Shown here one piece after another: positions 26,486 through 39,400 of a stretch of DNA of 64,000 bases. The DNA lies in assembly GCA_034336665.1 (NCBI GenBank), contig JAPFBE010000002.1:34885406-34949405 (forward strand). The letters run 5' to 3'. The DNA is from Luscinia megarhynchos (lineage: Eukaryota; Chordata; Aves; Passeriformes; Turdidae). The number at the start of each line of letters is the position of its first letter. Position 1 is the first letter of the stretch. Below the pieces are notes generated by a model. The model was not told where the DNA came from. It saw only the letters and a program-made list of their open reading frames with translations, and made no database searches. Both the position numbers and the translations under genes were made by a program.

Positions 26486-28170
26486 AGTAAAAATCTAAGC
26501 TCATAATTCACTTCAATGTTATCAAGTTATCTCCTCTAACTCCTACCTCCAGCAACACAAAGGGAAAGGGTACTACTGATAATAACTATGACTGATGGCT
26601 TCTGGCATGTCTCCTGATCTTTCCCCTTAACTAGAGATGGAAATCTATTAATCTCTGGCTACTGTGTTTAAACACATCATTTGGTCATCACTGTCTTGGG
26701 TAAGTTCTTTAAATGTGTTAAAGATATTTTTAACATACTGAAATTGTACCATGGCATTGTCTCTTACTGATATTTATTAGACAGTTTACTTGACATAAAA
26801 ATCCTGTTTAAAAGACACTTATATTTCCCATGTCAAAAATGCATGGAAAGTATGGATCAGGATTTGCGGTTATTAATCATCTGGAAAAAAAACAAAAATA
26901 AGAGGAGAAAAGCGGTTAAGAGGAAGAAGATAAGGAAACCAAACATTTTACATGAACAACAGAAAGCTGTCATGTTTTCTGAAAACCTAATTGTCCTACT
27001 GCTGCATCAAAATAGATAATTAGCTAGAAAATCTGTGCTCCCAGACATCTTCCCAACTTTCTTTTCAAATACTACTAATGAAACTCTTAGAGAATGAGAA
27101 TTCTAAGTTCACTCACTTTCCAAAGCTTTGTGAAAAATATCATGCCTTTCTTGAGATCAGCATCTCATTTCTTCAATTAGTATGAAAAGGCTGAAGGATA
27201 AGATTTACTGAAAAACAGCAAACTGCAAATTGTAACTGGATTTAGGCACTTGGAATGAAACTCTTTTATGGTGAATCACTTTAGGAATCATATTGGATGA
27301 AGATTTAATAAATTTATTACAAAAACATATTTTAATTCTGATAGAAGAAGCTTACTTCATGCAGCACTTATCTTAAAAAAAAATACAATTGAAATAATCC
27401 CCAGGACAAGCCCATAAATGGATGTTTTGTTTAATTTTCATAATAACTCCATTTCCCTGTGACATGATTTTAAATTGAGAAAACAGATAGTGCAGTATAA
27501 CCTACAAGAAAGGGGTGATCATTACAGAATAGTCCCCTGCAATTTCTGTAGCAATGGTTGGTTTCTTTCATAGAATATTTTTAAGTTGATGGCTTCTATA
27601 AACTCAGGGGGTTTTATCTAATTTGGGACATATTTCAGAAGACAAACTTTGTTATGTAACTTTATAACACAATTTTAAGATAGTTCACAATTGCTTATAT
27701 AGGATCAGAATTTCAAAATAAGTGGAAACTAACACAAGAAGTGGGGAAATTCTCAGCGTAACTCATTAAAATGACTAAAAGTCACTAAGTAGTGTCTGTT
27801 TCAAAACCAGAATTCAAACCAACAGGAGTAATATTCCAAGTGCAAATACAGTCAATTAAACAAAAATATTTTTATTTGTTAAAAAAAGAAATCCAATGAA
27901 ATGCTGTTTAGCAACTAAATAAGATTCCATGGTTTTCCTTATCGCATTTGCCACTGGGAAATAGTTTATATTTGTTATCAGCTTTCAGATCAGCATTTGC
28001 ATTAACAATAAATTATTTTCAAAAAAATTCTAAATGCCAAATGAATTTAGAAAGCAATAGAGCAAGACTGTCTGTTTCTCCAGCCTCTGCAGTGTTTTTT
28101 TCTTTGTCACGTAGAGTCAAATTGCTCGAGCCTTTCCATGAATCCCATTGTTTGTTTCCTCATATCTCAG
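26486..28170. other. AT-rich intergenic sequence, nothing recognised
   Basis: No gene, repeat family or RNA gene is recognised. Confidence 0.5.
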
Positions 28171-28474
28171 CAGCATTGTTCTGCTTCGGGTAAGGCTACC
28201 CACAGCTCTGTCTTGCCTCCCAAATGCTGAGCCTGAAGGGGCTGCCTCGCAGTGTCCCATCCATTCCCTGCCGATCTGCAGGAATCTGTAAGCAAGAGGA
28301 GGGCCAGCCTAGAGAGAGGCAGAGAGCCCCTCTCTGTGTGCTCTCTGGGTGCCTGCAGAGCCTCTCACAACGTCTGCTTCAGGCTTTCATTCATTTAGAT
28401 CAAGGGCCCGAATCCCACAGCAACAGCGTAAGAAACAGTCAAGAGAAATCTTTGATAATGGTGCAAAGGAAAAG
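28171..28474 (+). other. Speculative exon-like patch
   Basis: A GC-elevated patch in AT-rich surroundings. It is preceded by a polypyrimidine tract and acceptor-like ttcctcatatctcag (AG at 28169-28170), and it ends at a donor-like AAAAG/GTAAAT (GT at 28475-28476). Two further donor-like sites lie inside (GT at 28190-28191 and 28288-28289). A frame is open from an ATG at 28224 through the proposed 3' edge, but the predicted peptide (rich in Ser, Arg and Gln) has no domain I recognise. It could be a non-coding or alternative exon, a conserved element, or chance. I cannot link it to any gene. Confidence 0.15.
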
Positions 28475-31400
28475 GTAAATAAAGCACATGCTTTCATAGG
28501 GTCTTCTTTCTCCCGGCTATGAACTGTCATATATGCTAGTGGAATCACTTTAATTTGATTGTATCATCATTTCATAGGTACTCGTTAAGTGACATTTTAG
28601 TCTTATGTAATTTTTAATTTTTTTGAATACTGAAGACAAAGGATTTGGGCTGTTATTGTGACTCTAAAGTATTACATGTACATATAGTAGAGAAATAAAA
28701 CAATGTAGAGTTTTGGGATTATCTTCATATAGACCTATGCAGATCCATTTATGGAAGCAGAGACCTGAAATAAAATGAAAATATGTTTTGGTTAATAAAA
28801 AAAGAATCGAGTACTAGGTGTCTTTCTGACAATTTATTTAAGTTTAGGCTGTATGAACAAATATAACTTGGGCATAATAAATAATTTGCAAGTTACTATA
28901 GACAGGCTTTTATATCTTATATAACATTTATATGCATACAAAAAAAAAAAAAAAAGGAAGAGATAAACAAGCATTAACATCCGTTGCTATATGATGCATC
29001 AACAGCAATAAAAGAAGTTTGTGGTTTTTTAGCTTGCCCACAGTAATTTTAAACTTGACACAGGCAAAGTATACATTTGTATTATTTTACATTCCTATAT
29101 TTGCTGACAATAAACTTACCTAATCTCTCCACTTCAGCAACTAAACATTTTAAACATTATTTATGAATAGTGCCACTAAATAATTTTGAGAAGTGAGTCT
29201 GCTCTAAGTCCCTCTGATTGGTTGTTTGAAATGAAACATTTACTGAGTTACAGCACAGGTCCTTCCACTTTGGCACAACACTAAAAGATGCTCTTAAAAG
29301 TATTTTTAAAATATCACCACTATTTTTCTGTCCAAGAATATGAACAAAGCAGAATATATCTAAGCCTGAGAAATTAATGAAAGAGAATCAAATATTACCT
29401 GTTTGAGGATAAAATTCCTGGTGCTGGCTAGGTAGGTGGCAACGTTTTGGACTAGGCAGGATAACACGTGTGTAGCTGGTGTAGCAAGCTATAATTTGAC
29501 ACATTCTTTATTGTTTCTTGGCAGGTCTACATTCCTTAGTAATGTTACAAGGATTGTTAGATAGCAGCAGCAACGAGAAACAACAACAACAAGAAAGCAT
29601 CACCTGGATGCATATACAGAATTAGCAAAAACATTTAATTTATGAGCCAATGTGTATTAGCAAGATTCATCTAAGGTCAAAGGAGGGATAGCCACTACTT
29701 TATCTTCCTTTATGCTAAAGGAAAAGGAGACGTTACAGTTAATGGGAAATGCTATCAGACTCCTGGAAAATGAACAATATTGTCAGATTTTCAATTCAGA
29801 AATTGTTCCATTTTCTATTTGTAGGATATCTATTACATTTCTGGCAAGCACTGAAATATGGATAAGAAAAAGCTCCTGCCTACGTTAAGAAGCTGAATTC
29901 ATATTGAAAATAGCAATTTCTTCCCTAGGTCAGGTGAGACACGAGATCATGCAATTGAATAGACAGTATCCTAAAGAACAATTTAATATCTAAAAATCTT
30001 GGTTTATTTAAAATAAAATAAATACTCACAGCCCTATAATCTTAGGTTTAGAAAATAGAAAATATTGCAAATATAAATCAATTTAAACTAAAGATTGAAA
30101 AGAAAGAAGGCAAATATAACCAAGCCATAAAGAAAACTCTACTCTCATTTTGTTAACTTATTCTGTTCTTTTGGGCATCTGGATTGTAAATGCTGAATAT
30201 TTGGAGCTCTATATACTTTATGTGAACCAAAATTTTTTTACAGGTATTAAAAATCGTATTTCCTGCTCTATGAAAAATTCAATAATTTCCACACCAAGAC
30301 TGTTCTCTCAAGATTAAAATCTCAAATTTCCTCTTTTAAAATATACTGGAATGGTATAAAAAATAATACTAGGAAGAAAAAGTAAATTAAATTATTATTT
30401 CTCTTTAAACCTTGGGTTATGGTGCAGGTAACACATTAAGATATTACAGCTATTAATCAGCATCTATATGTTTTAAAATGAGCACAAAAGGTCTGCATCA
30501 GGAAATGATCTGCTTCGTTTATTCTGCACACCCAACTAAACACCCTGTTACTCTGCCAAAATTGTGTCTTTGTCAGTCAGCACTCTGGCATTAGCATGTC
30601 CTGAAGATCTCTGAGCTCTGGTCATTATTTTCTTCTCCTATTGGCTAGAAGCCATGGATGCCCCTCACAGAGTGACTGCAGAAGGACTTCCCTTCTGTCC
30701 TACACCTTGAGGCCACTGGGACACCCAAGGGCTGTCTGTAATCTATGGCAAAAGCTGCCAAGCTCCTCTGCCACATCATTTCTGGCTGTGGGCTGATGAA
30801 AGTTCCTCCCTGAAGAGTTGGGTGGTGGTGTTTGTTCTGTCTTCCTTCTTTCCAGGCATAGCTGCTGACATACTCATCTGAAAGTCTTACCCAAGTGTCT
30901 TCAATGGCCACTGGCCCTTCATATGAAAAGTAACCAACAAGAACCTGTGCATAAACTCAAAAAGCTGTGGAATTCTAGGTCAATCCTCCTTACTGACATT
31001 AAAACACCACATGGCAGCTGTTCAGATTATTTTTATGGAGCAGAGAGAATCAACAAAGATTAATCAAACGCATGCAACCTCTGCAAATTTTCAAGAATAA
31101 ACCCAAATTCAATGGAAGCTATAAATACAGAGCTTCCTAAACCACACCAGAAGATATTGTCAGGGCCCTGTGGGCTGCAGGTCCTTCTGTCCCTATCCCT
31201 CCTCCCCTAGGACTCCCTTATCCTGCCCAGGACTCCATATCTTCTCCTCAGAAACCACCACTCCGTGCCCTTGTGCCAATAAAGAGTTAAAAGGCTAAGT
31301 GTGAGATCACAGTTATCACAATGTAAATGTTGAATGAAGTGGTATTGTTTTAGAAGAAACTAATACTTTGAGAATAGAAAAAGGAAAAGAGAAGAGACAG

Positions 31401-31797
31401 CACATTTGTCACAAACTATAGCAATCAAGGTGAAATATAGTGAAGAAACAAAAGACTTGAACATGGCTAATATCCATGCTGGGTACCTCCTGCTATGCCC
31501 ATTAAATATAAAAACTCTGTGACAGGTACATCCTATAGGAATTTCAACATGATTTAAACAGGCTATATTATGTACAGCTTATTTGTCAACCAGACACAAG
31601 ATGATATTTCTAAAAGTAAAGGAACTCTGACAATGGCTTATCATGCAAAACAAATTACTAATACATATAATTGTTTTACTTGTAGAAGTGTAACAAATCA
31701 ATTTTTATGATATAAAACAACAAAAATAAATATGGAGATGTTAGAAATAAGCATACAAACTTATACAGAATTTTTATAATTATATGATAATATTATA
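28475..31797. other. AT-rich intergenic sequence
   Basis: A run of 16 A lies at 28940-28955. A less AT-rich patch at 30640-30920 carries an 88-codon minus-strand frame without any recognisable domain. A pyrimidine-rich patch lies at 31180-31270. Nothing here is called as a gene. Confidence 0.5.
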
Positions 31798-32015
31798 ATA
31801 ATATAATATAATATAATATAATATAATATAATATAATATAATATAATATAATATAATATAATATAATATAATATAATATAATATAATATAATATAATATA
31901 ATATAATATAATATAATATAATATAATATAATATAATATAATATAATATAATATAATATAATATAATTAATATAATATAATATAATATAATTAATATAAT
32001 ATAATTATTATAATA
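31798..32015. repeat. (AATAT)n pentanucleotide microsatellite
   Basis: The unit ATATA/AATAT is perfect from about 31798 to 31966 (close to 34 units). It then degrades through two ATTAAT interruptions to about 32015, where ATTATTATAATATT closes the tract. Every base in the array is A or T, so duplex stability is very low. Confidence 0.98.
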
Positions 32016-34717
32016 TTTTTAAAATACTGGTTTAAAACCATACCATTCTGGTATGTATTTGTTGAATAAAAATCTGTCACCTTACAGGTCCTAGAATTGT
32101 GCTCATACAGTACAAGAGTAGTTTAAACATTTTAGAGAAAAATCTAATACACCGGTAGATTCAATGCATTTATTAAAATTACTAATCAGACGACTGTGTT
32201 TTTCCTATGTAACAGATTCTTTCCTCTGCTTTCTAGCCTTCTACTGAGACTTCTGGACAACTTTCAACATTTAAAAACACTCTTGATCACTCTCTTGTAC
32301 TTAAGGCCTTTAGCAACTTGCAGAATGAAGTAGGTTAAGAATACTCTGGTGAATGGAAAGGAATCTAATTTGAGTTGTAAAGAAGAGATAAAAGACACCA
32401 CAGGTAACTGGCCAGATGTGGTGAATGCTATCATTTCCTCAGCAAGAAGTACTAACTTGCACATAGTAAATGTGCAAGTAAGTATTTCTCTGGTATTTCT
32501 TCCTGCTTCTGATATCTAAAGAATCTAAGTGGACAAATACACAAAATTCATTGGCTACCAAGGAAGACCTGATTCTTTAACAAATGTTCTCAAGTGTCAG
32601 GGACACTACCTGGCTTGTGCAGTAAACTTCTTGACAGCTAATATCCAAAAAACAAAAGAAAGCTCTATTGCCATTTCTAGGGTCTATTGCATGATCTGGC
32701 TGAATTAGGGCATTGCACTTTCAGCATAAAGCACACATATCAACCTTGTTAATGATTGTAGTATGTCAGTGTTCTTCATAGTCTTCCTAGTGCTATCAAG
32801 ACAAGAAAAATTAAAAAAAAACAAACTAACAGAAAATGTTATTATTTCTTTGCAAACACAGGTTTTTTATGGAGTCCTACTGATGTGTCTGACTGGACTT
32901 TGCAATCTGGAAAGACTTGCTTTTCAATGTTAGCATTCTGCATATAAAATTTACATCTCAATTTCTGTAGAGGCTATCCATTTCTGATTGAGAATTTCTA
33001 TTCCTACTATTATAATCAATGCCCTAAATATCAAGTTTCAAGTCTAGCTCTGTGCATGTCTTAATTAGCTTAATTTCTAGGTGCGTCAGTAAACACTGAG
33101 ACCTCTATCTCCCTTTTCAGGGGTCTTCTGTGGGCACAAGTAAAGCCCCGAGTTGCTCCATCTCTGCTGTTCCCACTCTAAAATACTAAGCCTCAGAGGT
33201 AGGCTTTCTGCTATTATTACCCATTCCAGCACTGGGTTACTCTGCCTGGATGCTGCAAAGGCAACTGAGCAGCCTTTGGACCTGGGTTTAATTGTAGAAA
33301 GACCTTTTAAGCTTAATTCCCAGTGCAATAAAAATCTTGAAGCCAGCAGGCTAAACAGCAATCTGTTGTTGCATTTCGTAAGCCACACTCCTGGGCCACA
33401 GTTCTGAGACTTTTATAAAGCTGAATAAAACAAGTATCTCATAGAATACAGCTTTGAGTCAATTTGTAGATTACTTGTACATCACTTCCTTTGGGCAGGA
33501 CAGATGGATAAGCATCCTAAATCCCATATGCTCATTTTAAAACCACAGTTCCAACTAGGAGACTCATAGCCCCTTAGATGGCAACATGGTGAATGGACCG
33601 TGTAGCTAAGTTGTTCGTTGCTTTTGGAGCACTGTTTCCTCCAGACTTGATACTGATTTTTTTTTCTACACAGCAAACTGAGGTTTTTAAAGCTTTGTGA
33701 ATAGAGAGTACATATGAAAACATTCTTACTAGTAAAAGCATTGCACCCTATGGTGCATCTATCCTATGGAAGACATTTGTCTGGTTCCCAAGGTCAAACT
33801 GGATAAGAAAGTGGTTATAATTTGATAATATGTGTCTTGAGGGTGGTAATTTTTCCTTTCCTTTTTCATCCTGAGGGACTTTACTTGCCCCTTGTTCCTA
33901 TAATCATTTGAGGATAAATGTCTACTGTTCCACAACTGTCAAAGCAGGGGATAAATAGATGGGTGTGAAGACATAGTCTTTAATTAAAATTGTAATGTAT
34001 ATATGTATATATGTATATATATATCTGGGAAAACCTCTTTTCCATAGGTGATTTTTTGTGAAGTAGTTCCCTCCACTATGGTTTTTAATCTGTCCCTAAT
34101 TATACAGAACTACCTGTCCCTTTATAAAATCTTTTATTGTCTTTCTGCTACTTCTGTTTGTGAAAAAGACTGTGGTGCTATTTTGAACCTTTATTTCAAC
34201 ACCATTTATGTTTTATTGTCACTGACGTGTGAAAGTTGAAAGCAGTCAGCAAATTGCTGAGGGAACCAGCCCACTATGTAACCTCATATTAGGAACCATT
34301 TTTCCTTAATAGCAACTGTCCAGGGTTTTTTCTTCCCTGGCAGTAAAAGCATTTCTGTACTGGCCTTCTTCCAAATCCTGCCTTTCTGTAACTTGCTTAG
34401 TGGTAGAATAGAGTACAGGGTCTGCCTTCATTAATGGCTCCCAGGCTGTGAAACTTCAGGGCAAGAGAGTTAAGAAGAAACTATGTTTGAAAAGCATAAT
34501 AGTTTTAATGCTTATGATTATTACTTTCTTTTCCCGAGTTTCTACCATGTCTCCAAGGTTTACCTATAATTGCATGTGACCATCTTGAAAAGCTGTCCCC
34601 TCATCTTAATGCATAAAATCTGCAAACATTAAAGCTACTGACTGCATAGAATGAAAATAACAGTAGAATGAATATGGGCAAAAGGAAAAAGGATAAAACC
34701 AAACCTGGCATGTGTTT
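32016..34717. other. Intergenic sequence, nothing firmly recognised
   Basis: A less AT-rich patch at 33080-33420 has an acceptor-like ctatctcccttttcag (33104-33119) and overlapping 84- and 100-codon frames on opposite strands, which argues against either being real. No repeat family is recognised. Confidence 0.45.
33993..34024. repeat. TATATG/TA low-complexity repeat
   Basis: A short array with gtatatat units ending in pure TA. It is imperfect. Confidence 0.85.
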
Positions 34718-35205
34718 GCAGCCCCCAGGTCCCTGCAGCTGAAGGCTCACTGGCTCTCTGAACTAACCCTAAACCTAATGTCAACTGGGATCTGAGGCTG
34801 AGGTCACCAGCATCTTGGGTGGTCCAGATGGGAAAGCTGTGGAGGGCAGAAATGGTGGTGCAGTGCCTCAACCCCCTTGGCATTCCTTTTGCTGCCACAA
34901 TGCACCTTGAGCTGTAGACTGTCTCTCTCTGAATCCTAGAGCTAACACATACCCTAGAGGAAGCTTGAGGAGAGATATCTAGTATGCAGTATGACTAAAT
35001 GGGAAAGGTGTAGAGGGAACAGTGATCCCCTTGCTATGCCTTTTGCAGCCCAATCTCCCTGCAGCTGAAGATTTGAGGTTCTCTAAACCCTAATCTTGAC
35101 CTGAATGGCAGCCTGGGGTTGAGGCTGAGGAGCCCAGCACTGGGTGTGTCCCAGATGAGAAATATGTCAAGGGAACACTGGCATTGTCTAGTAACTGGAC
35201 TACTT
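34718..35205. repeat. Three diverged tandem units of about 154-173 bases
   Basis: Units start at 34718, 34891 and 35045, each with a GCAGCCC/GCTGCCA string preceded by TTTTG or TTTG. The first and third units share ctgcagctgaag, then a block with gaggctgagg, then cagatgrgaaa, at a constant offset of 326-327 bases. The middle unit shares the gggaaaggtgtagaggg block and the ccccttg...ccttttgc block with the first unit. Divergence between units is substantial, so the duplications are old. No coding potential was found. This could be a minisatellite or satellite remnant, or an internally repeated part of a transposable element that I do not recognise. Confidence 0.7.
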
Positions 35206-36339
35206 GATTACAAAAGTAAAAAGGTTCAAAAATTTATACAGCAACATCTTTGGTGTTTGTTTTCTCCAGTAGGTGCCATTAAACTATCTGGGCAGGACCC
35301 TTCCCCGCTGGTAGAAAATGGCTCAGCTCTCCTGGCAAGATTCACTTTGAAGAAGAAAAAGAAGTTCTAATTCTGCACAGTTTAAAGACTTCAGATCAAA
35401 CTGCCTGCCTTTACAAATATAAATTCTCAAATTGTCTGTGCAGTAGGGTTCAATGAGCTCAACAGATACACAGATGTTTGAAAATTGAAAAATGAAAATT
35501 TTAATGAAGAGTTGCTCTGGAAATCCCATGTCAAGGAAAAAAAGAAACAGAAACAAAATAACCCAAACCAAATTCCCAGTGCTACAATTCTGTAAATACA
35601 CAGAATTGATAGTCTAGGAAGAGGCATTCCAAATGTGATATACTGTTTTGATATCTCCAGAAATCCCCAAAATACCCTTTTCACATTTCTCCAAGAGTCT
35701 GAAAGCAGGGTATCTGAAGATGGTTTGATAGATCATGATGATGGTACCTATAAACTCACAGGATGAGAACTGCCATCTAAGCATTTTGGGATAAAAATGT
35801 TTTTTAAACTACACACACAAATATTCACGGCAGTAGAAGCTTCTGAGCTTGCTTCAGCTTTTGTGATGATGAAGCACAGAGAGTGCAACATGGAAGTTTG
35901 TCCCTGGTATCTGCAGTTCAGATCTGCCATTCAGGGCTGTCCATTACCACTGTCCATTATCTTTTTCTTTATTTGGAGGGCTTTTGTATTGCTTACACTT
36001 GAAGTATATAAAATACAAGTGAGAGATGATGCAGATACTTCTGTAAGATTTCAGCTCACTGTGACAGTCTATCTTTTACACAATATATAGCAATTAATAT
36101 AGGCAGTTGAGGCATGTTAACAAAGTTCCTTGAATAAAGTTCACCAGGTCTGCACAGCTCTGGAGATATATTAATTAAAAAACCAGCATAAACTATCTAT
36201 TTTATAGTTGCTTTAGTTCAGGACTACTACTGACTTTGAGCTGAGAATAGCTTCTCTCCTAAAAGCTATTTTCTCATGCAGTGGTTGGCCTATGAAACCG
36301 AGTGTCATTGTTAGCACAGCCTCTTTTGGAGTGTGTCAG
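35206..36339. other. AT-rich intergenic sequence, nothing recognised
   Basis: Overlapping frames of 60-97 codons occur on both strands. None has a recognisable domain. Confidence 0.5.
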
Positions 36340-36490
36340 TGTCTTGGTTTAGACACAAATTTTAGGAGAAAATGCCCTGGAATGAGCATTTCCTCTAAAG
36401 AGGAGGGCTTCAATAATCTCATTCACCCATGAGAGAAGTGAATACTAGTGGGTGAAAGTGAAAAAAAAACCAAAACCTAAAAACAGTAGA
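36340..36490 (+). mobile_element. Possible 5' fragment of an avian ERV LTR
   Basis: It opens TGTCTTGGTTTAGACACAAA, resembling a common avian LTR start (TGTCTTGGTTT...). A gccctggaatgagcatttcc block and a direct aaagaggaggg string follow. The match fades after the A-rich tract at 36461-36475, and no terminal CA or target duplication was found. The boundaries are approximate. Confidence 0.45.
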
Positions 36491-39400
36491 AGTAAAAATT
36501 TTGAGAAATATGAGAGAAAATATTTGCCTTTTACTTTCTCATGTCTGAATAGGGTTTGCTAGTTGCCAGTATTTGTGAAAGTGTGCAATGCAATCCAGAA
36601 TTCCTGTGAGGTAAGGCTCAAGTCTGCATGTCTTTCTTAAGTCTGACTCAAGATCTCACAACTTACTTTAATGGAAGTGAATTTGGTTCTTCTGTCAAAT
36701 GACGAGACAAAGAGGCTACTGAAACATTCTTATGGGGAAATATCCTTGGTCTACCTAAGTCCCAGACTTCTCTGTACCTATTGCTGTTGTGCAATGGGCC
36801 TGTTGCATGGGAAAAGGGACCAGTGTGGATTGTGCTGGCTGCTGTAATATCCCAGCTACACAGGGGAGGTATAACCAAGAAGTGAGAAAGCTGGAGTGAG
36901 GCAGGACAACCCTGAGCACTGGAACAGAGTGGGGAGAAGAGATTGAGGGAAAACTAAACCTTGCAGGTCTCCATCAGGATGATCCTCTTCAGAAGATGTA
37001 TCTATGGAAGACCTTGGCTAGACAAAACTTTAATGTATTTTACACATTATCTAGTATCCATTATAGTTCTTGGTATTGTAAGTACACTTGAACATGTGCC
37101 TGAATTCTATTTGCTGTATACTCCTAAATGTTTATCATGCAATTTTTTTTTATGGATTTCTGGGGATTAAAAGAACTTCATGCACCATACAATATTATAT
37201 ATATATCGATTCACATTGCAAATTTCAGTGAAATATTTCTAGCAGCCAGAAAATTACCTGGGTTTTTTTTGTCTTTTTGTACAAATAAATAAAAATTCCA
37301 TATGTCAAATTCCTGTAGAAGATGTACTGGAGAAAAATATCTATGGGTTTAATTTCCCAGTTCTGTGCTTTTTGGAATTCAACATGCCTCAATATCTAGA
37401 GCTGAAACATACGAACTTAAGGGGCATCAAATTTTCCCCAAGACTGACAACAGCATTTTTCATTACCTGTTTAAATTACAGGCGTTTTTTTTAACTCTGC
37501 AAAAACAACAATGCCAAAGATAAAGCACGTTTGAATTCCTCATTTTGTGCCAACAGCATTACATAATGAGATAAACATTGGTAATTGTGTTTAGTTCAAT
37601 AACACTTTTAATTATAGTTGAGATCTCCTTTAAAGTGTATGGATTTTACTGACGCAAAGTAAACAGCTGAAAGCCAAATGAAGGCAATCTCATAGATTTC
37701 TACTGTCTAATTAAGGTACAGAAACATTGCTTAACCAATTCATGCATTTAGAAGAAAAAGGAAAAAAAAACCCTACTTACACATTTGATACACATTTTAA
37801 TTATTGCAAGATCTCAGATTATAAAGTTTGTACTACATCAAACCAAAAGATCTCTAGTATAGGAATTTATCCTTTCTTTATTGTCAAGCAGGGCAAACAA
37901 GTCATGAACAGTCTACAGTATTTGTACACATAAAGACAGATCATCAAGGAAGTCCTGTTCCATCCTCTGAGGCCCTGTTTCAACAATATACTAATTCCCA
38001 CTGCTAAACTTTAATCATGCCAGCAGGACCCACTAAACTTTAAAAATTCCACCTGCATACTTTTTGTTTTAGTGAATTAAGGTTTAACTTCTGCAAACAA
38101 GGTGCTGAAGACAGGCAGAATTCTCATCTTACACTGGGTATGAAATTTCATATGGTTCTTTGCTATGGTGAAGAGATTCTGCAACATTCTACATGCAGAA
38201 TTATCAAGCCTGGCACCCTACACAAGTTTTGTACCAAATATTCCTTTAAAATGACAAATTTCTTATAAAAATATTATGAGCCCTTTACATGAAGAGGAAA
38301 AGTAATATCCAAGGTATTAATCAGCAGTATGAATGTTTACAAAAGGCATTTTAGATTCAATCCAAAAAGTAGTTTTTGTTATCAGGTGAGAAGACATTCA
38401 TTTAATCCAGGATACCATCTGATTTGTCTCACCAATAAGCATCATGTGTCAGCAACAAAGGATATGAAATGCTCAGAGTGAATTAAACATGATCAACCTC
38501 TTCTGGCTCTTCCTAAACTAGTAAATTAAACAGTGTCTAATTCCTGCCTACAAGAAAGACAATTGCTTATAAATGGTTACAGCAATCTCTGTATCTAGTT
38601 TGATGCATCTGGAAGCTCCAAAACAATTCCCAGTACATGCCAAAAAATACTTCCATTACCAGTTTAGCTAATGCTGTATATACTTGCATGCCTGTTTGAC
38701 TCAGTTCCCCAACACTAAGCTAGCAGTCTCATCTCCATATTATCCCTTCTTTCCTCTTCAGCCTGTAACTTGCATCACCCAATGCTATAGTAAGGAAAAG
38801 AACATTATTGAGGGCTGAAGAGGCCTCTAGACTTCACAATAGGATGAGTTATAACACACTTGCAGCAAAATAAAACCAGGTGCTCCTTATAACCTGAAAG
38901 AGATTTGGCTGAGAGCTAGGGAGATTTGGGAGATCATAAATTCAGCCTACGTAAAAAGACAGCACATGTAGAGCTTATTAAATGGAAAAATTTATAAAAA
39001 GGCAAAGCCTTATAAAAGGCTTTTCCCCTTGTGCTGATTCTGTTCCAAACATCTGTGCAAGTCAGTTTTCTCCATCTCCCAATCTTCAAGGCTTTAACTG
39101 GGCCATTAACTTTGAGAGGTTTGGTCAGTGTCTGCACTGTAAGCTTTTTCTAGTCTCTGCATGATGGTCTGTTACTTGTGCCTTGAGGGCAGTGACTTTC
39201 AGCTACCAGTCTTTTTGGAAGGGTTCTATGCAGTGAATTGCTCTATCACGTCTTTGTCCTTACCCAGGATGCCTTTGAAGGATTCAGCCTGAATCTATCT
39301 GCTTGAATCAATATTTGTCCTAGCCCTGTCAAAATTTCACCACTGTATTCTTTTCAGTGGATTTTCAGTGTTGTTGAGTGGAAATCCTTGCTATTGGTAA

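Noticed and set aside
26140..26511. KERKG- and SFPFL-repeat proteins on both strands
   Set aside because: Pure translations of the AAAGG microsatellite. A 5-base unit with no stop in any frame keeps all frames open.
30645..30911. 88-codon minus-strand frame with a methionine start as a possible exon or viral remnant
   Set aside because: The predicted peptide matches no family I recognise, and no flanking retroviral or splice features were found.
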